Source: Vibrio syngnathi (GTDB lineage Bacteria; Pseudomonadota; Gammaproteobacteria; Enterobacterales; Vibrionaceae). From it: a DNA stretch of 64,000 nucleotides. The position numbers and the translations under genes were made by a program. A model generated the notes under the pieces. The model worked only from the letters and a program-made list of their open reading frames with translations, searched no databases and was not told the DNA's origin. Numbering within the stretch: the first letter of the stretch is position 1; every line of letters begins with the position of its first letter. The stretch lies in contig NZ_CP017916.1 of NCBI RefSeq assembly GCF_002119525.1, positions 2,170,001 to 2,234,000 of the forward strand, given 5' to 3'. Below are positions 1-8,272 of the stretch, one piece after another.

Positions 1-222
1 ATTCAGGCATTGATTCTAGAAATCAGTCGTATGAGTACGCACATTTCTCAAGCCGCGGCTGAGCAGAGTGAAACTTCGGGTGATATCGCGCGTAACATTG
101 AAGACATCAACCAGATTGCTGATAAGAGTTATCAAGCGATGTCATCTATTGCAGAGGCAAGCCAAAACCTAACAATCCTGGCAAACCAGCAAGGCGATTT
201 AGTTCATCAATTCAAACTATAA
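1..222 (+). CDS. Methyl-accepting chemotaxis protein, C-terminal fragment (gene starts before the window)
   Basis: The reading frame is open from the first base and ends at a TAA, giving about 73 residues. The composition is that of the C-terminal signalling-domain helix of a methyl-accepting chemotaxis protein: SQAAAEQSETSGDIARNIE followed by a heptad-patterned segment with IADKSYQ. This is the region just after the hairpin tip, where receptors carry coiled-coil and methylation-helix sequence. The sensor domain and membrane segments lie outside the window, so the ligand cannot be guessed. A strong terminator follows 70 bases downstream. Confidence 0.85.
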   Translation: MQALILEISRMSTHISQAAAEQSETSGDIARNIEDINQIADKSYQAMSSIAEASQNLTILANQQGDLVHQFKL

Positions 223-291
223 GTAAACGAAGAACCAATAGATATTCACCTAAAATGTTGGGATATCTCACCCAATAGTGATAACTAATTG

Positions 292-330
292 AACAAGGGC
301 AACTTTTATCAAGGGTTGCCCTTGTTTTTT
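292..330 (+). terminator. Rho-independent terminator after the chemoreceptor gene
   Basis: A perfect 12-bp inverted repeat (AACAAGGGCAAC at 292-303 with GTTGCCCTTGTT at 315-326) is followed by a T run. It closes the chemoreceptor transcript and separates it from the CARF gene. Confidence 0.9.
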
Positions 331-419
331 ATGATCTTTGTCATTATATGATTATTAAGGCTTGCTGCTTCCCGTTTTTTCTTTCACCTTTATGAGCGAG
401 CCGCTATTAAGGAATTTAT

Positions 420-1586
420 ATGGCTGTTCATGTTGGCATTATCGATCAAGATCCCATTCGCTTGATCACCCCACTACTCGACAACCGAACGATCAGCACT
501 CATATCGTGTTTATCGGTGACAAAAATCAAGTCAGTATCTATCAACGCTTAGACAGCGTTTTGAAAAAGCGTGATATTACGAGTGAATTTTTCGAGATTC
601 CAACTATCGTAAACACGTCTGTAATTAAAGAATCTATCCAAACCCTTGCCGAAGACCTCAAGGCTCGAGGTCAAGAAGTAAAACTCAACGCAAGTTGTGG
701 CCTTCGTCACCGCTTACTTTCTGTCTACGAAGTGTTCCGTACTTACCACTGGCCAATCTTTGTTGTTGAACCTAACAGTGACAAGCTGTGCTGGCTTTAC
801 CCGAATGGTAAAGAAGATGCACAAGTTCAAGATCGCATCACTATCGATGACTATCTAACGGTATTCGGTGCTCGTGGTGAATTCAGCGATGTACAGCTGT
901 CTCCACAGCTCGACCAAAAGCTTTATGAACTGGGTGAACGCTGGGCAAGTAATGCATTAGAATTAGGCCCAGGCCTTGCTACATTGAACTACCTTGCAAC
1001 CACCTGCCGTAAAGAACAAAGGCTTGATGTAGGCTTGTCTGAGAAGCAACAAGGTTATCGCGAGCTGAACATGCTATTGAGCGATTTAGTCGAAGCTAAG
1101 ATTGCCACTTATGACAATGGTATTTTGACGTTTGCCAATGAAGACGCGCGACGCTTCTCAAACGGCGAATGGCTTGAAACATTGGTTCATAGCACCGTTA
1201 AGCAGATCCAAGATGACATGCCGACCATTCAAGATCGCTCTTTGAATGTTCAGGTTTATCGTCAACTCGGTGAGCGCGAGGTTCGTAATGAGCTTGATGT
1301 TGCCTCTGTAGTGAACAATAAGCTGCACATCATCGAGTGTAAGACCAAAGGTATGCGTGATGATGGCGATGATACCTTGTACAAGCTGGAATCGCTTAGA
1401 GACCTTCTGGGTGGCCTACAAGCACGTGCCATGTTAGTGAGCTTCCGCCCTCTTCGTCATAACGACATCACACGAGCCGAAGATCTTGGCCTTGCATTGA
1501 TTGGCCCTGACGAATTAAAAGATCTTAAAACACATCTCGCGGCATGGTTTACCGCCGCCGGTGGTGATGAAGACTTAGAGTGCTAA
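420..1586 (+). CDS. CARF-HTH-nuclease protein, DUF1887 / VC1899 / Card1-Can2 type
   Basis: This 388-residue protein has the three-part build of the DUF1887 family. The N-terminal Rossmann-like CARF domain (about 1-150) carries NASCGLRH (90-97) in the place of the nucleotide-binding loop. A winged-helix linker (about 160-245) follows, then a C-terminal PD-(D/E)XK-like nuclease with GEWLE (249-253), ELDV (291-294) and IECK (305-308). E253, D293, E306 and K308 are the likely catalytic residues. Related Card1/Can2 enzymes are activated by cyclic oligoadenylate and cut nucleic acid, and the V. cholerae orthologue VC1899 has a solved structure. AAGGA lies about 9 bases before the ATG. No CRISPR or Cas gene is present in the window, so the activator is unknown. 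The family call is firm; the cell role is open. Confidence 0.88.
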   Translation: MAVHVGIIDQDPIRLITPLLDNRTISTHIVFIGDKNQVSIYQRLDSVLKKRDITSEFFEIPTIVNTSVIKESIQTLAEDLKARGQEVKLNASCGLRHRLLSVYEVFRTYHWPIFVVEPNSDKLCWLYPNGKEDAQVQDRITIDDYLTVFGARGEFSDVQLSPQLDQKLYELGERWASNALELGPGLATLNYLATTCRKEQRLDVGLSEKQQGYRELNMLLSDLVEAKIATYDNGILTFANEDARRFSNGEWLETLVHSTVKQIQDDMPTIQDRSLNVQVYRQLGEREVRNELDVASVVNNKLHIIECKTKGMRDDGDDTLYKLESLRDLLGGLQARAMLVSFRPLRHNDITRAEDLGLALIGPDELKDLKTHLAAWFTAAGGDEDLEC

Positions 1587-1630
1587 AAACAAATAGACTC
1601 TTAAGGGCTAAACGCTGTTAAGTAAATATA

Positions 1631-1666
1631 AAAAGGCGAATGACTATTAAGTCACTCGCCTTTTTT
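1631..1666 (+). terminator. Rho-independent terminator of the CARF-nuclease gene
   Basis: An AAAAGGCGAATGAC arm pairs, with one mismatch, to GTCACTCGCCTTTT and runs into further T residues. It begins 45 bases after the stop codon. Confidence 0.8.
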
Positions 1667-1700
1667 GTTCTCCAGCCATTTATCTGCTTCGCTCCATTGT

Positions 1701-1728
1701 CATCTTTCATCTTTCATCTTTCATCTTC
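1701..1728. repeat. Tandem heptamer (CATCTTT), about 4 copies
   Basis: Three perfect copies and a partial fourth copy of CATCTTT lie between the terminators of the two convergent genes. There is no coding content. Confidence 0.8.
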
Positions 1729-1762
1729 AACTATCTATGCCTTTAATTTCTTTGCTCCATAA

Positions 1763-1794
1763 AAAATGGCCGCATCATTCGATGCGGCCATTTT
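1763..1794 (-). terminator. Terminator downstream of udp (bidirectional hairpin)
   Basis: A perfect 14-bp stem (AAAATGGCCGCATC / GATGCGGCCATTTT) with an ATTC loop has A/T runs on both sides. It lies beyond the tandem repeats at the udp 3' end and can stop transcription from either side. Confidence 0.85.
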
Positions 1795-1823
1795 CAAAAT
1801 TTGAAGTCGATTTAAGACTTAGT

Positions 1824-1920
1824 GCACTTGAAAACTAAATGCACTTGAAAACTTAAAGCACTTTAAAACTTAAAGCACTTTAAAACTAAAAGTACTGTTA
1901 CGACTTAAAGCATTTTACGA
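1824..1920. repeat. 17-bp tandem repeats running out of the 3' end of udp
   Basis: Four 17-bp units of the form GCACTTKAAAACTWAAW (1824-1840, 1841-1857, 1858-1874, 1875-1891) are followed by a diverged unit that runs into the last codons of udp, ACTTAAAGCATTTTA. The repeat unit resembles the reverse complement of the udp stop region. It therefore looks like serial duplication of the gene's own 3' end. Confidence 0.8.
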
Positions 1921-2663
1921 GCAGCTTCTACAACCACTTTGATTGAGCGCGCTTCCGTTACTTTTAGTGTTTCGTGATCAGGTATCTCTTTTTGAGTACG
2001 GTTGATGATCACACCAGCAACACAACCTGCTTTCAAACCAGAACTTGCACACATTGTTAGTAGCGTTGCAGATTCCATTTCGAAGTTAAGAACACCCATG
2101 TCTTGCCATTCTTGCATAGAACCTTGGAAACGCTTAACCACGCGACCAGAGAACGTGTCGTAGCGCTCTTGACCTGGGTAGAAAGTATCACTTGAAGCAG
2201 TTACGCCCATGTGAACTGCTGCGCCTGATTCTTCAACTGCTGCTTTCATTGCTGTAGCAACTTCGAAGTCAGCAACGGCTGGGAACTCCATAGGAGCGAA
2301 GTGCAGGCTAGCACCGTCTAGACGAACAGAACCCGTAGAAACAATCATGTCACCCACATTTACGTGAGGTTGGATAGCACCAGTAGTACCAACACGCAGG
2401 AAAGTGCGAACGCCAAGCTGAGCAAGCTCTTCAACTGCGATAGAAGTAGATGGGCCACCGATACCTGTTGAACATACAACAACTGGCTTACCGTCTAGCT
2501 CTGCGCGGTAAAGCGTGTATTCACGGTGACTCGCTAGAAATACAGGATTCTCCATCTCTTCTGCAATTTTTTGCACACGAGCAGGATCACCAGGAATGAT
2601 CGCAAGAGTAGCACCGTTAAGATCTGCTTCAGTAACACCTAAATGGAAAACAGCTTGAGACAT
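1905..2663 (-). CDS. udp: Uridine phosphorylase
   Basis: The 252-residue product is a full-length PNP/UDP-family enzyme that splits uridine with phosphate into uracil and ribose-1-phosphate in the cytoplasm, as part of pyrimidine salvage. The family signature region [16 protein letters not shown] and the glycine-rich phosphate loop IPGDPARV are clear, as is the [12 protein letters not shown] segment that binds the ribose. The start has AAGGAG close upstream (minus strand). Two CRP-like sites with a possible CytR half-site lie 100-170 bases upstream, which fits the known CRP/CytR control of udp in enterobacteria. Its 3' end grades into a tandem repeat. Confidence 0.95.
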   Translation of the reverse strand: MSQAVFHLGVTEADLNGATLAIIPGDPARVQKIAEEMENPVFLASHREYTLYRAELDGKPVVVCSTGIGGPSTSIAVEELAQLGVRTFLRVGTTGAIQPHVNVGDMIVSTGSVRLDGASLHFAPMEFPAVADFEVATAMKAAVEESGAAVHMGVTASSDTFYPGQERYDTFSGRVVKRFQGSMQEWQDMGVLNFEMESATLLTMCASSGLKAGCVAGVIINRTQKEIPDHETLKVTEARSIKVVVEAARKML

Positions 2664-2763
2664 AGTTCGCTCCTTTTGGCTTATTGGGCTTTTTACCCTT
2701 ATTTAAGCTCATAGTAAATTCGTGGGGTACGAACACACTCTAACCAAGCTCATAATGAAATGA

Positions 2764-2831
2764 AGTGACGAGCATCACACCAATGATCGCAACAACATTT
2801 CAGGTTTCACGAAAAACCGATTGGCATCACA
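2764..2831 (-). promoter_or_regulatory. Two CRP-like sites upstream of udp, with a possible CytR site between
   Basis: On the minus strand TGTGA-N6-TCACT (2764-2779) matches the CRP consensus nearly perfectly. A second, weaker site, TGTGA-N6-TCGGT, lies at 2816-2831. A GTTGCGA stretch between them resembles a CytR half-site. The arrangement mirrors the CRP-CytR-CRP promoters of enterobacterial nucleoside genes; CytR binding is inference. Confidence 0.65.
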
Positions 2832-2874
2832 AAAATAAGCAATCCGAACAGCGGCGTTGCATACTAATGAGACA

Positions 2875-2912
2875 AAAAGCGCCTTTAACGTATTACCGCT
2901 AAAGGCGCTTTT
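2875..2912 (-). terminator. Rho-independent terminator of zntA
   Basis: A 13-bp stem (AAAAGCGCCTTTA / TAAAGGCGCTTTT), read leftwards from zntA, ends in a T run about 65 bases after the zntA stop codon. Confidence 0.85.
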
Positions 2913-2976
2913 ATGTGAAGTGCAGTTTATATAAGACGTTTTTAAAATTAAGAGCGTCTATGTCTGAGAGCTGAAC

Positions 2977-5328
2977 TTAATCCGCTTTAGACTTGAATCG
3001 AAGCAGACGCAGTGCGTTGAGTGTCACCAGTGCTGTCGCGCCACTATCAGCAAGAACGGCAACCCACAAACCAGTGATACCAAGCAAACTGGTCACCAAG
3101 AACACACCTTTCAAACCGAGCGCGAGTGCGACGTTTTGACGAATGTTATTCATAGTCGCTTGCGACAGTTCAATCATCGCAGGCAGCTCAGTTAAACGGT
3201 TGTGGGTCAGTGCTGAATCTGCCGTTTCAAGAGCAACATCCGTACCGCCACCCATAGCTATACCTACATTCGCCGTTTTCATCGCTGGCGCATCGTTGAT
3301 GCCATCACCGACCATCGCCACGTGCGATTGTTGAGATAGCTTTTCAACGTAAGACACCTTGTCGCTTGGCAATAAGCTTGCCTTGTACTGCATACCAATC
3401 TTACTGCTGATCGCTGCTGCGCTTCGTGGGTTATCCCCAGTAAGCATGATAGATTGAATACCCAAATCATTAAGTCGTTCAATCGCAAGCTTAGCGTCAC
3501 TACGTAACGTATCTTGCCAAGCAATCAAACCAATCACAGTCGCAGCTTGCTCTGTTGATTCTTCTTGATCTTTAAGCTCAAAAGCAACGACAACCGTCTT
3601 GCCCTCGCCTTCTAATACTTCTACTTGAGAAACCACATCGGCATCAAGATCAAACATGACTTTAGACGGTGATAAAACCTGATACCTAACACCATCGACA
3701 TCACCTTCAACACCGCTACCAATGAGCGCTTTCTTGTTATGTGATTCAGGAATCTCAATATTCAGCTCTTTGACTTTCGCCACCAGCGACTGCGCCAATG
3801 GGTGCGTAGAACCCACTTCAATAGCTCCAACCACACGAAGCATCGCATCTTGTTGCCAACCCGATAGAGGCTGAACATCCGTAACTTGAGGCTTACCTTC
3901 AGTCAGCGTACCTGTCTTATCGAAGGCAATCGTTTGAATTTTACCAAGCTGCTCCAGTGCTGCGCCGCCTTTAATTAGCGCACCACGTTTCGCGGCTGCT
4001 GCCAAACCAGACGTAATCGCGGCTGGAGTCGAGATAACCAACGCACACGGACAAGCAATCAACAATAGCGCTAAACCACGATAGACCCATGTTTCCCAAG
4101 GCTGTGCGAACAACAATGGGGGCGTAATAATCACTAACAATGCAACCAACATCATTAACGGTGTGTACCAACGGCTGAACTTATCAAGGAAGCGTTCCAG
4201 TGGTGCTTTACGAGATTCCGCCTCTTCAATCAGGTGAAGAATACGGTCAATCGCATTTTCACCTTGCTTAGAGGTGATAGTAATACGTACAATTTTATCG
4301 ACCACCACAGCGCCCGCCATGATGCTGTTGCCTTCGATATGCTCGACAGGAACAGACTCACCCGTTAGCGCACTTTCATCAAAGCTTGCAGCGTCGGTAA
4401 TCAGTTGACCATCAGCAGGTAAACGAGAGCCCGCCGCCACTTCAATCACGTCACCAGGAACAAGTTCACTTACTGCAACTTCAACACGTTCGCCGTTGAT
4501 AATCTTGGTGGCATTTTCTGGCACCAATGCCATGAGCGCTTGAACGCCACTTCTTGCTCTTGATGAAGCAAACGCTTCTAAACGCTCACCAATCAAAAAC
4601 AGCAACAGAACCATCGCCGCTTCAGCGGTTTCGCCAAGGTATAAAGCACCGAGCGCGGCAACACTCATTAAGGTTTCGATTGCAAACGGCGTACCTGAAC
4701 GTGCCAACTGAACTGCTTTCTTGGCCACCGGATATAAACCAAGCAAACAAGTTACAGTAAACAAGACTTCGCTTAATTGAGGAGAAGTACTTTTCAAAAG
4801 CGCAGCGAAAAGCATTGCGGCTGCAATCGCGATGATCTGAAAGTTGGGTTGGATATACGCTTGCCAAAAAGTCTCAGGTTGTTGTTTTTCTTTTTTAGAA
4901 CCGACTTCCGAAAGAGGAAAACCCGTTTTGATAGAGACCTGTTCAATGGTGTCGGCAAGACTTTCATTGTCGAATTTCACAACCAGTTTTTCGGTAGCAA
5001 AGAGAACCTTCGCTTGAATAACACCGTCAATATTACTGATCGCGTTTTCTATTTTTTTTGCACAAGCTGGGCAGTCCATTCCGGCGACCAGCCAACTTTT
5101 GGAAAATTGGGTGTTAAGAGACTCAGTTAAGGGCAGCCGGTCTTCTTCTCCACTGTCTGAACCACAAAAATCATCTGCTGATGCAGAAGCCGTCGTAGAA
5201 CTGCAGCATGATGATGAAGTGCCTGCGGCTGTAATACTGGTAATTTTGAGACTAGAACAGGTCGCCCCAGTCTCTTGCGGTTGAACGTCCACTTTTGTTG
5301 AGCGGCACGCTGCGTGTTTTGCGCACAT
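2977..5328 (-). CDS. zntA: Zn(II)/Cd(II)/Pb(II)-exporting P1B-type ATPase ZntA
   Basis: The 783-residue heavy-metal ATPase pumps Zn, Cd or Pb across the inner membrane to the periplasm. Visible parts are an HMA domain with MDCPAC (84-89), TGES (322-325), the membrane CPC motif (426-428), the phosphorylation site DKTGT with D470, the HP locus (509-510) and GDGINDAP. A membrane Asp (about D761, in LADSGATALV) is the ZntA-type metal ligand that Cu pumps lack. An extra N-terminal leader of about 75 residues holds six cysteines (2, 8, 24, 41, 42, 55) and may be another metal-binding tail. AAGGAG precedes the ATG. The promoter at 5406-5437 has ZntR geometry. Confidence 0.95.
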   Translation of the reverse strand: MCAKHAACRSTKVDVQPQETGATCSSLKITSITAAGTSSSCCSSTTASASADDFCGSDSGEEDRLPLTESLNTQFSKSWLVAGMDCPACAKKIENAISNIDGVIQAKVLFATEKLVVKFDNESLADTIEQVSIKTGFPLSEVGSKKEKQQPETFWQAYIQPNFQIIAIAAAMLFAALLKSTSPQLSEVLFTVTCLLGLYPVAKKAVQLARSGTPFAIETLMSVAALGALYLGETAEAAMVLLLFLIGERLEAFASSRARSGVQALMALVPENATKIINGERVEVAVSELVPGDVIEVAAGSRLPADGQLITDAASFDESALTGESVPVEHIEGNSIMAGAVVVDKIVRITITSKQGENAIDRILHLIEEAESRKAPLERFLDKFSRWYTPLMMLVALLVIITPPLLFAQPWETWVYRGLALLLIACPCALVISTPAAITSGLAAAAKRGALIKGGAALEQLGKIQTIAFDKTGTLTEGKPQVTDVQPLSGWQQDAMLRVVGAIEVGSTHPLAQSLVAKVKELNIEIPESHNKKALIGSGVEGDVDGVRYQVLSPSKVMFDLDADVVSQVEVLEGEGKTVVVAFELKDQEESTEQAATVIGLIAWQDTLRSDAKLAIERLNDLGIQSIMLTGDNPRSAAAISSKIGMQYKASLLPSDKVSYVEKLSQQSHVAMVGDGINDAPAMKTANVGIAMGGGTDVALETADSALTHNRLTELPAMIELSQATMNNIRQNVALALGLKGVFLVTSLLGITGLWVAVLADSGATALVTLNALRLLRFKSKAD

Positions 5329-5354
5329 AATGTATCTCCTTAATACTCAAAAGC

Positions 5355-5396
5355 CTTGAGGTTGTTGCTGACTAATCACAGCAACAAAACCTTAAG
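5355..5396 (-). other. Long imperfect hairpin in the zntA leader
   Basis: The perfect inner stem TTGTTGCTG / CAGCAACAA (5362-5370, 5379-5387) extends with CTTGAGG / CCTTAAG and a two-base bulge to about 16 bp. It lies between the zntA promoter and its ribosome binding site. There is no T tract, so it is not a simple terminator. It could be an mRNA-stabilising structure or a second operator. Confidence 0.5.
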
Positions 5397-5405
5397 TTCA
5401 TCAAA

Positions 5406-5437
5406 AGTATAAACCTTGGAGACTACTCCAAGGTCAA
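5406..5437 (-). promoter_or_regulatory. MerR-family (ZntR-type) promoter-operator of zntA
   Basis: On the minus strand a -35 TTGACC and a -10 TATACT are separated by exactly 20 bp, the overlong spacer of MerR-activated promoters. The spacer region carries a 9-bp inverted repeat, ACCTTGGAG-N4-CTCCAAGGT (5413-5434). The 20-bp spacing matches enterobacterial PzntA under ZntR. No zntR gene is in the window. Confidence 0.88.
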
Positions 5438-5501
5438 GAACAAATTGTCCAAGTCCAAGAAGAAATTTACAAACCACCAACCTTATATTGGAGTGTCGCT
5501 G

Positions 5502-6965
5502 TTATTGCGACTTGAGCTCTTTACACTCCTCTCTGTTTGCCGATACATCATCAATAAGAACCGCATCGTGAGAACAGAATGGTTGTGTATTCAAGCTGAC
5601 TATCGACACATCGTCTTCTACAGGATCAACTTGAGAACCTTGCATCAGCTCGGCAATATGATAGCGAAGCACTAGAGTACCGAGTATTCCGAACAAAACA
5701 TTACCCAAGGCTTGCCCATACAATACACCCAATGCGCCATACCATTGCGAGCCCAAATAAACGAACGGCAATGTACCGAGAGTGGCTTTACCAAGATTCA
5801 GCGCTGTCGAGTAAAGCGGTTTACCTAGGTTATTAAAAGACGTGTTGGCAACAAACAGTGCGCCGTTGAAGGTGAAAGTCAACGCGACATAAGTACAGAA
5901 TGCAGCAACAATAATTGCCGCATCACCTTGCAGGCTAAAGCCTTGAATCACATAGTCTTGGACAAAGTATAAGAGAATACAAACGGCGATGGTGTATGCC
6001 GTAGTAACCAGTAATGAGTTGTTGAGTGTTTCTTTTACTCTGTCCATTCGCTCGGCACCAAAGTTTTGCCCAATGATGGGGCCTACAGCGCCAGACAAAG
6101 CAAAGATAACCGCAAAACAAACCGGCGTCAGGCGACCTATCACTGCAAAGCCTGCGACAAAATCCTCACCATATTGTGCGATACCGGTTGTCACAATCGC
6201 ATTACCGATAGGCGTTGCGGTATTAGTGATAATGGCAGGGATTGCTATTGCTAAAATCGGGCGAATATTAATGCGCCATTGTGTCAAAGAAGGCGGAGCC
6301 ACCAGCTGGTGACTGCGAATCAAAGGGTAAAGCGAGAAAAAGAGCACCGAAAAACGAGCAAAAACAGAAGCGATAGCCGCCCCTTCGATGTTCCAACCAC
6401 AACCAAAAATAAACAGAGGGTCGAGAATCGCGTTAACGATACCGCCCGACAAGGTCGCCCACATCGAACGTTTAGCGTCACCCGCCGCTCTCAAGCCAGC
6501 ACCGGCCGCCATTGCCAATGCTAAGAAAGGGCCACTTGGTAATAATATTTGTAGGTAAGCTTGAGCTCGCTCGGCAGCAACCCCTTTCGCCCCTATCGCG
6601 GCTAACAGCTCTGGGATATAGGCGAACATCACCACAGTAATAGTCGAACTGATGACAAAAGCAGTCAGCATAATACTGGTTGCGAGGTTTCGAGCGTGTT
6701 CTTGATTCTTGGAGCCAATAGCTTTAGACACTAATGCGCCCATGGCAATGGAAGCACCAATCGAAACGGAGGTAGAGAAAAATGTCAGCGTACCTGCAAA
6801 ACCCACAGCCGCCGCCAACTCGACTTGTCCCAACATACTGATGAATAACATATCGAGTAAATCGACAACGAATAATGCCATCAAACCGACAGAGCCAGCC
6901 CCCGACATCACCAGTATGTGGCGCATCGTTGAACCTTCTACAAACTTCGCAGTTTGATTTGACAT
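5502..6965 (-). CDS. MATE-family multidrug/Na+ efflux transporter
   Basis: The 487-residue integral membrane protein shows the twelve-helix MATE pattern with two homologous halves. The first half has GQVELAAAVGFAGTLTFF and the MGALVSKAIGS region. The second half has AVIFALSGAVGPIIGQNFGA, the usual place of the family signature. MATE proteins expel cationic drugs or toxic metabolites against Na+ or H+. An acidic C-terminal tail of about 40 residues after the last helix is longer than in NorM. AGGAGG lies 6 bases before the ATG. It stands alone between zntA and the CBS gene and has no visible regulator. The substrate is unknown. Confidence 0.88.
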   Translation of the reverse strand: MSNQTAKFVEGSTMRHILVMSGAGSVGLMALFVVDLLDMLFISMLGQVELAAAVGFAGTLTFFSTSVSIGASIAMGALVSKAIGSKNQEHARNLATSIMLTAFVISSTITVVMFAYIPELLAAIGAKGVAAERAQAYLQILLPSGPFLALAMAAGAGLRAAGDAKRSMWATLSGGIVNAILDPLFIFGCGWNIEGAAIASVFARFSVLFFSLYPLIRSHQLVAPPSLTQWRINIRPILAIAIPAIITNTATPIGNAIVTTGIAQYGEDFVAGFAVIGRLTPVCFAVIFALSGAVGPIIGQNFGAERMDRVKETLNNSLLVTTAYTIAVCILLYFVQDYVIQGFSLQGDAAIIVAAFCTYVALTFTFNGALFVANTSFNNLGKPLYSTALNLGKATLGTLPFVYLGSQWYGALGVLYGQALGNVLFGILGTLVLRYHIAELMQGSQVDPVEDDVSIVSLNTQPFCSHDAVLIDDVSANREECKELKSQ

Positions 6966-7067
6966 GAAACCTCCAAATGTTGGAACACCACAAGATAAAA
7001 CTCTATAAGCTAGTCAGCCACAAGCTAGGGATCTACAAAAAGATCCACCAAGAAAAGCTCTACAAAG

Positions 7068-7092
7068 AAAAAAGGCGCTAGTGCGCCTTTTC
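7068..7092 (-). terminator. Rho-independent terminator of the CBS-domain gene
   Basis: AAAAGGCGC-TAGT-GCGCCTTTT is followed on the minus strand by seven T residues. It lies about 80 bases after the CBS-gene stop, beyond its 3' tandem repeat. Confidence 0.85.
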
Positions 7093-7132
7093 AATTGAGG
7101 GTATTGAGAAAAATAATCGTTCTTAACACGCC

Positions 7133-7189
7133 ACTATACATGATGTTTGAAACTATACATGATGTTTGAAGCTATACCTGATGTTTGAA
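7133..7189. repeat. Three 19-bp tandem repeats covering the 3' end of the CBS gene
   Basis: Two identical 19-bp units (ACTATACATGATGTTTGAA, 7133-7151 and 7152-7170) are followed by a third with two changes (7171-7189). The third unit contains the stop codon and last codons (FKHQV) of the CBS gene on the minus strand. The gene's 3' terminus has evidently been copied twice downstream. Confidence 0.9.
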
Positions 7190-7588
7190 GCATTCATCTA
7201 AGTTCTTGCCTATTGCTCTCAAAACATCGGTTCGAGTGATCATACCCACTAGCTTTTTGTTATCGAGCACAGGGTAGGCTTTGGGTTTTCCAACTTGCAT
7301 CATATCGGCCAATTCAATAATGGATAATTCTGGCGATACCGAGAGAACTTCTTGGTACATACAATCACCCACAATATGCGTGTCTTGGCAGAAATAACTC
7401 ACCTTCACTAACTTCTCGAGTAAATCTTGTTCAGAAAGGAAACCAATCACTTGCTCATTATCATCAATGACTGGACCACCCATATGATGGCTGCGCATTA
7501 CTCTGTCTAACGCGAGACTTAACGGCATGTCAGGAGTGAATGTCACAACCTGTGGCGTCATGTAATCTTTCACTTTAATTGAATGCAT
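7172..7588 (-). CDS. Two-CBS-domain protein (AcuB-like)
   Basis: The 138-residue protein consists of little more than a tandem CBS pair: KVKDYMTPQVVTFTPD begins the first (about 5-62) and VGDCMYQEVLSVSPEL the second (about 73-130), each ending in a GFLSEQDLL or GMITRTDVLRA helix. Such stand-alone Bateman modules bind adenosine nucleotides and regulate partner enzymes or channels. No partner gene is adjacent. A GAGAG motif lies upstream of the ATG. The final codons belong to a 19-bp tandem repeat, so the C-terminus may vary between strains. Confidence 0.85.
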   Translation of the reverse strand: MHSIKVKDYMTPQVVTFTPDMPLSLALDRVMRSHHMGGPVIDDNEQVIGFLSEQDLLEKLVKVSYFCQDTHIVGDCMYQEVLSVSPELSIIELADMMQVGKPKAYPVLDNKKLVGMITRTDVLRAIGKNLDECFKHQV

Positions 7589-7875
7589 TGCGCTCTCCCT
7601 AAAATACGTTTTGTTATCGATTTTTCTATCGTGTTACCTTAATTGTTGTCTAAAATCTTGATTTTACTAAATGGATTTCAACAATTTTATTAATAGGTAA
7701 AACCTACCAAAGCAAAAATCGACGTCACAGAAGGCGTGCAAGCCTATCTATGAAGCAAAAAAATTAAACATCACTTACAAACTCTTACCTTTGATTCTTC
7801 ACGTAAACTGGCCTGAATACATAAATACTGTAACCTTCATCACACTAATAATAAAAAGCTCAACTTAGGTGATTT

Positions 7876-8109
7876 ATGCAACACGACAACAACATGTACG
7901 CGTATGTTTATGCAGACAATGAAGGTACAGAGAACACACTTATCGCAACTATCGACAACCAAGAAAAGCCCCTTATCTCAAACTGTTTTAATGAGATAAA
8001 ACGCATGTCAAACTTAGCGATTGATCTTGCCGTAGAGCACAACTTGAAAGTAAAACTGGTTAAATACGAAAGAGAACAAGAGATCGACTTCGGCCTATTC
8101 CTAAAATAG
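7876..8109 (+). CDS. Small hypothetical protein (77 aa)
   Basis: I do not recognise the family. The 77-residue product is soluble and acidic to neutral, with no signal peptide or membrane helix; it begins MQHDNNMYAYVYADNEGTE and ends in EIDFGLFLK. AGGTG lies 6 bases before the ATG and a good terminator follows, so it is a separate small transcription unit. The upstream 290 bases are AT-rich and would hold its promoter. Function unknown. Confidence 0.7.
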   Translation: MQHDNNMYAYVYADNEGTENTLIATIDNQEKPLISNCFNEIKRMSNLAIDLAVEHNLKVKLVKYEREQEIDFGLFLK

Positions 8110-8193
8110 CGCAGTCATAACGCATGTCTTGATCGACAAGTTCAAGCAACATGATCAATGGCACAAACACTGTTGTAGTAACAGGTTATGAGC

Positions 8194-8226
8194 AGGCGAT
8201 CACCTTGACAATGATCGCCTATTTTA
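8194..8226 (+). terminator. Rho-independent terminator of the 77-aa gene
   Basis: The stem AGGCGATCA / TGATCGCCT is followed by ATTTTATT. Confidence 0.8.
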
Positions 8227-8272
8227 TTCAACAGCGAATACCAACCACGATAGATGCCCAAAAAACACGCAC

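Noticed and set aside
4777..5130. 117-codon plus-strand ORF opposite zntA
   Set aside because: It is antisense to a clear, conserved P-type ATPase and has no ribosome binding site or family resemblance.
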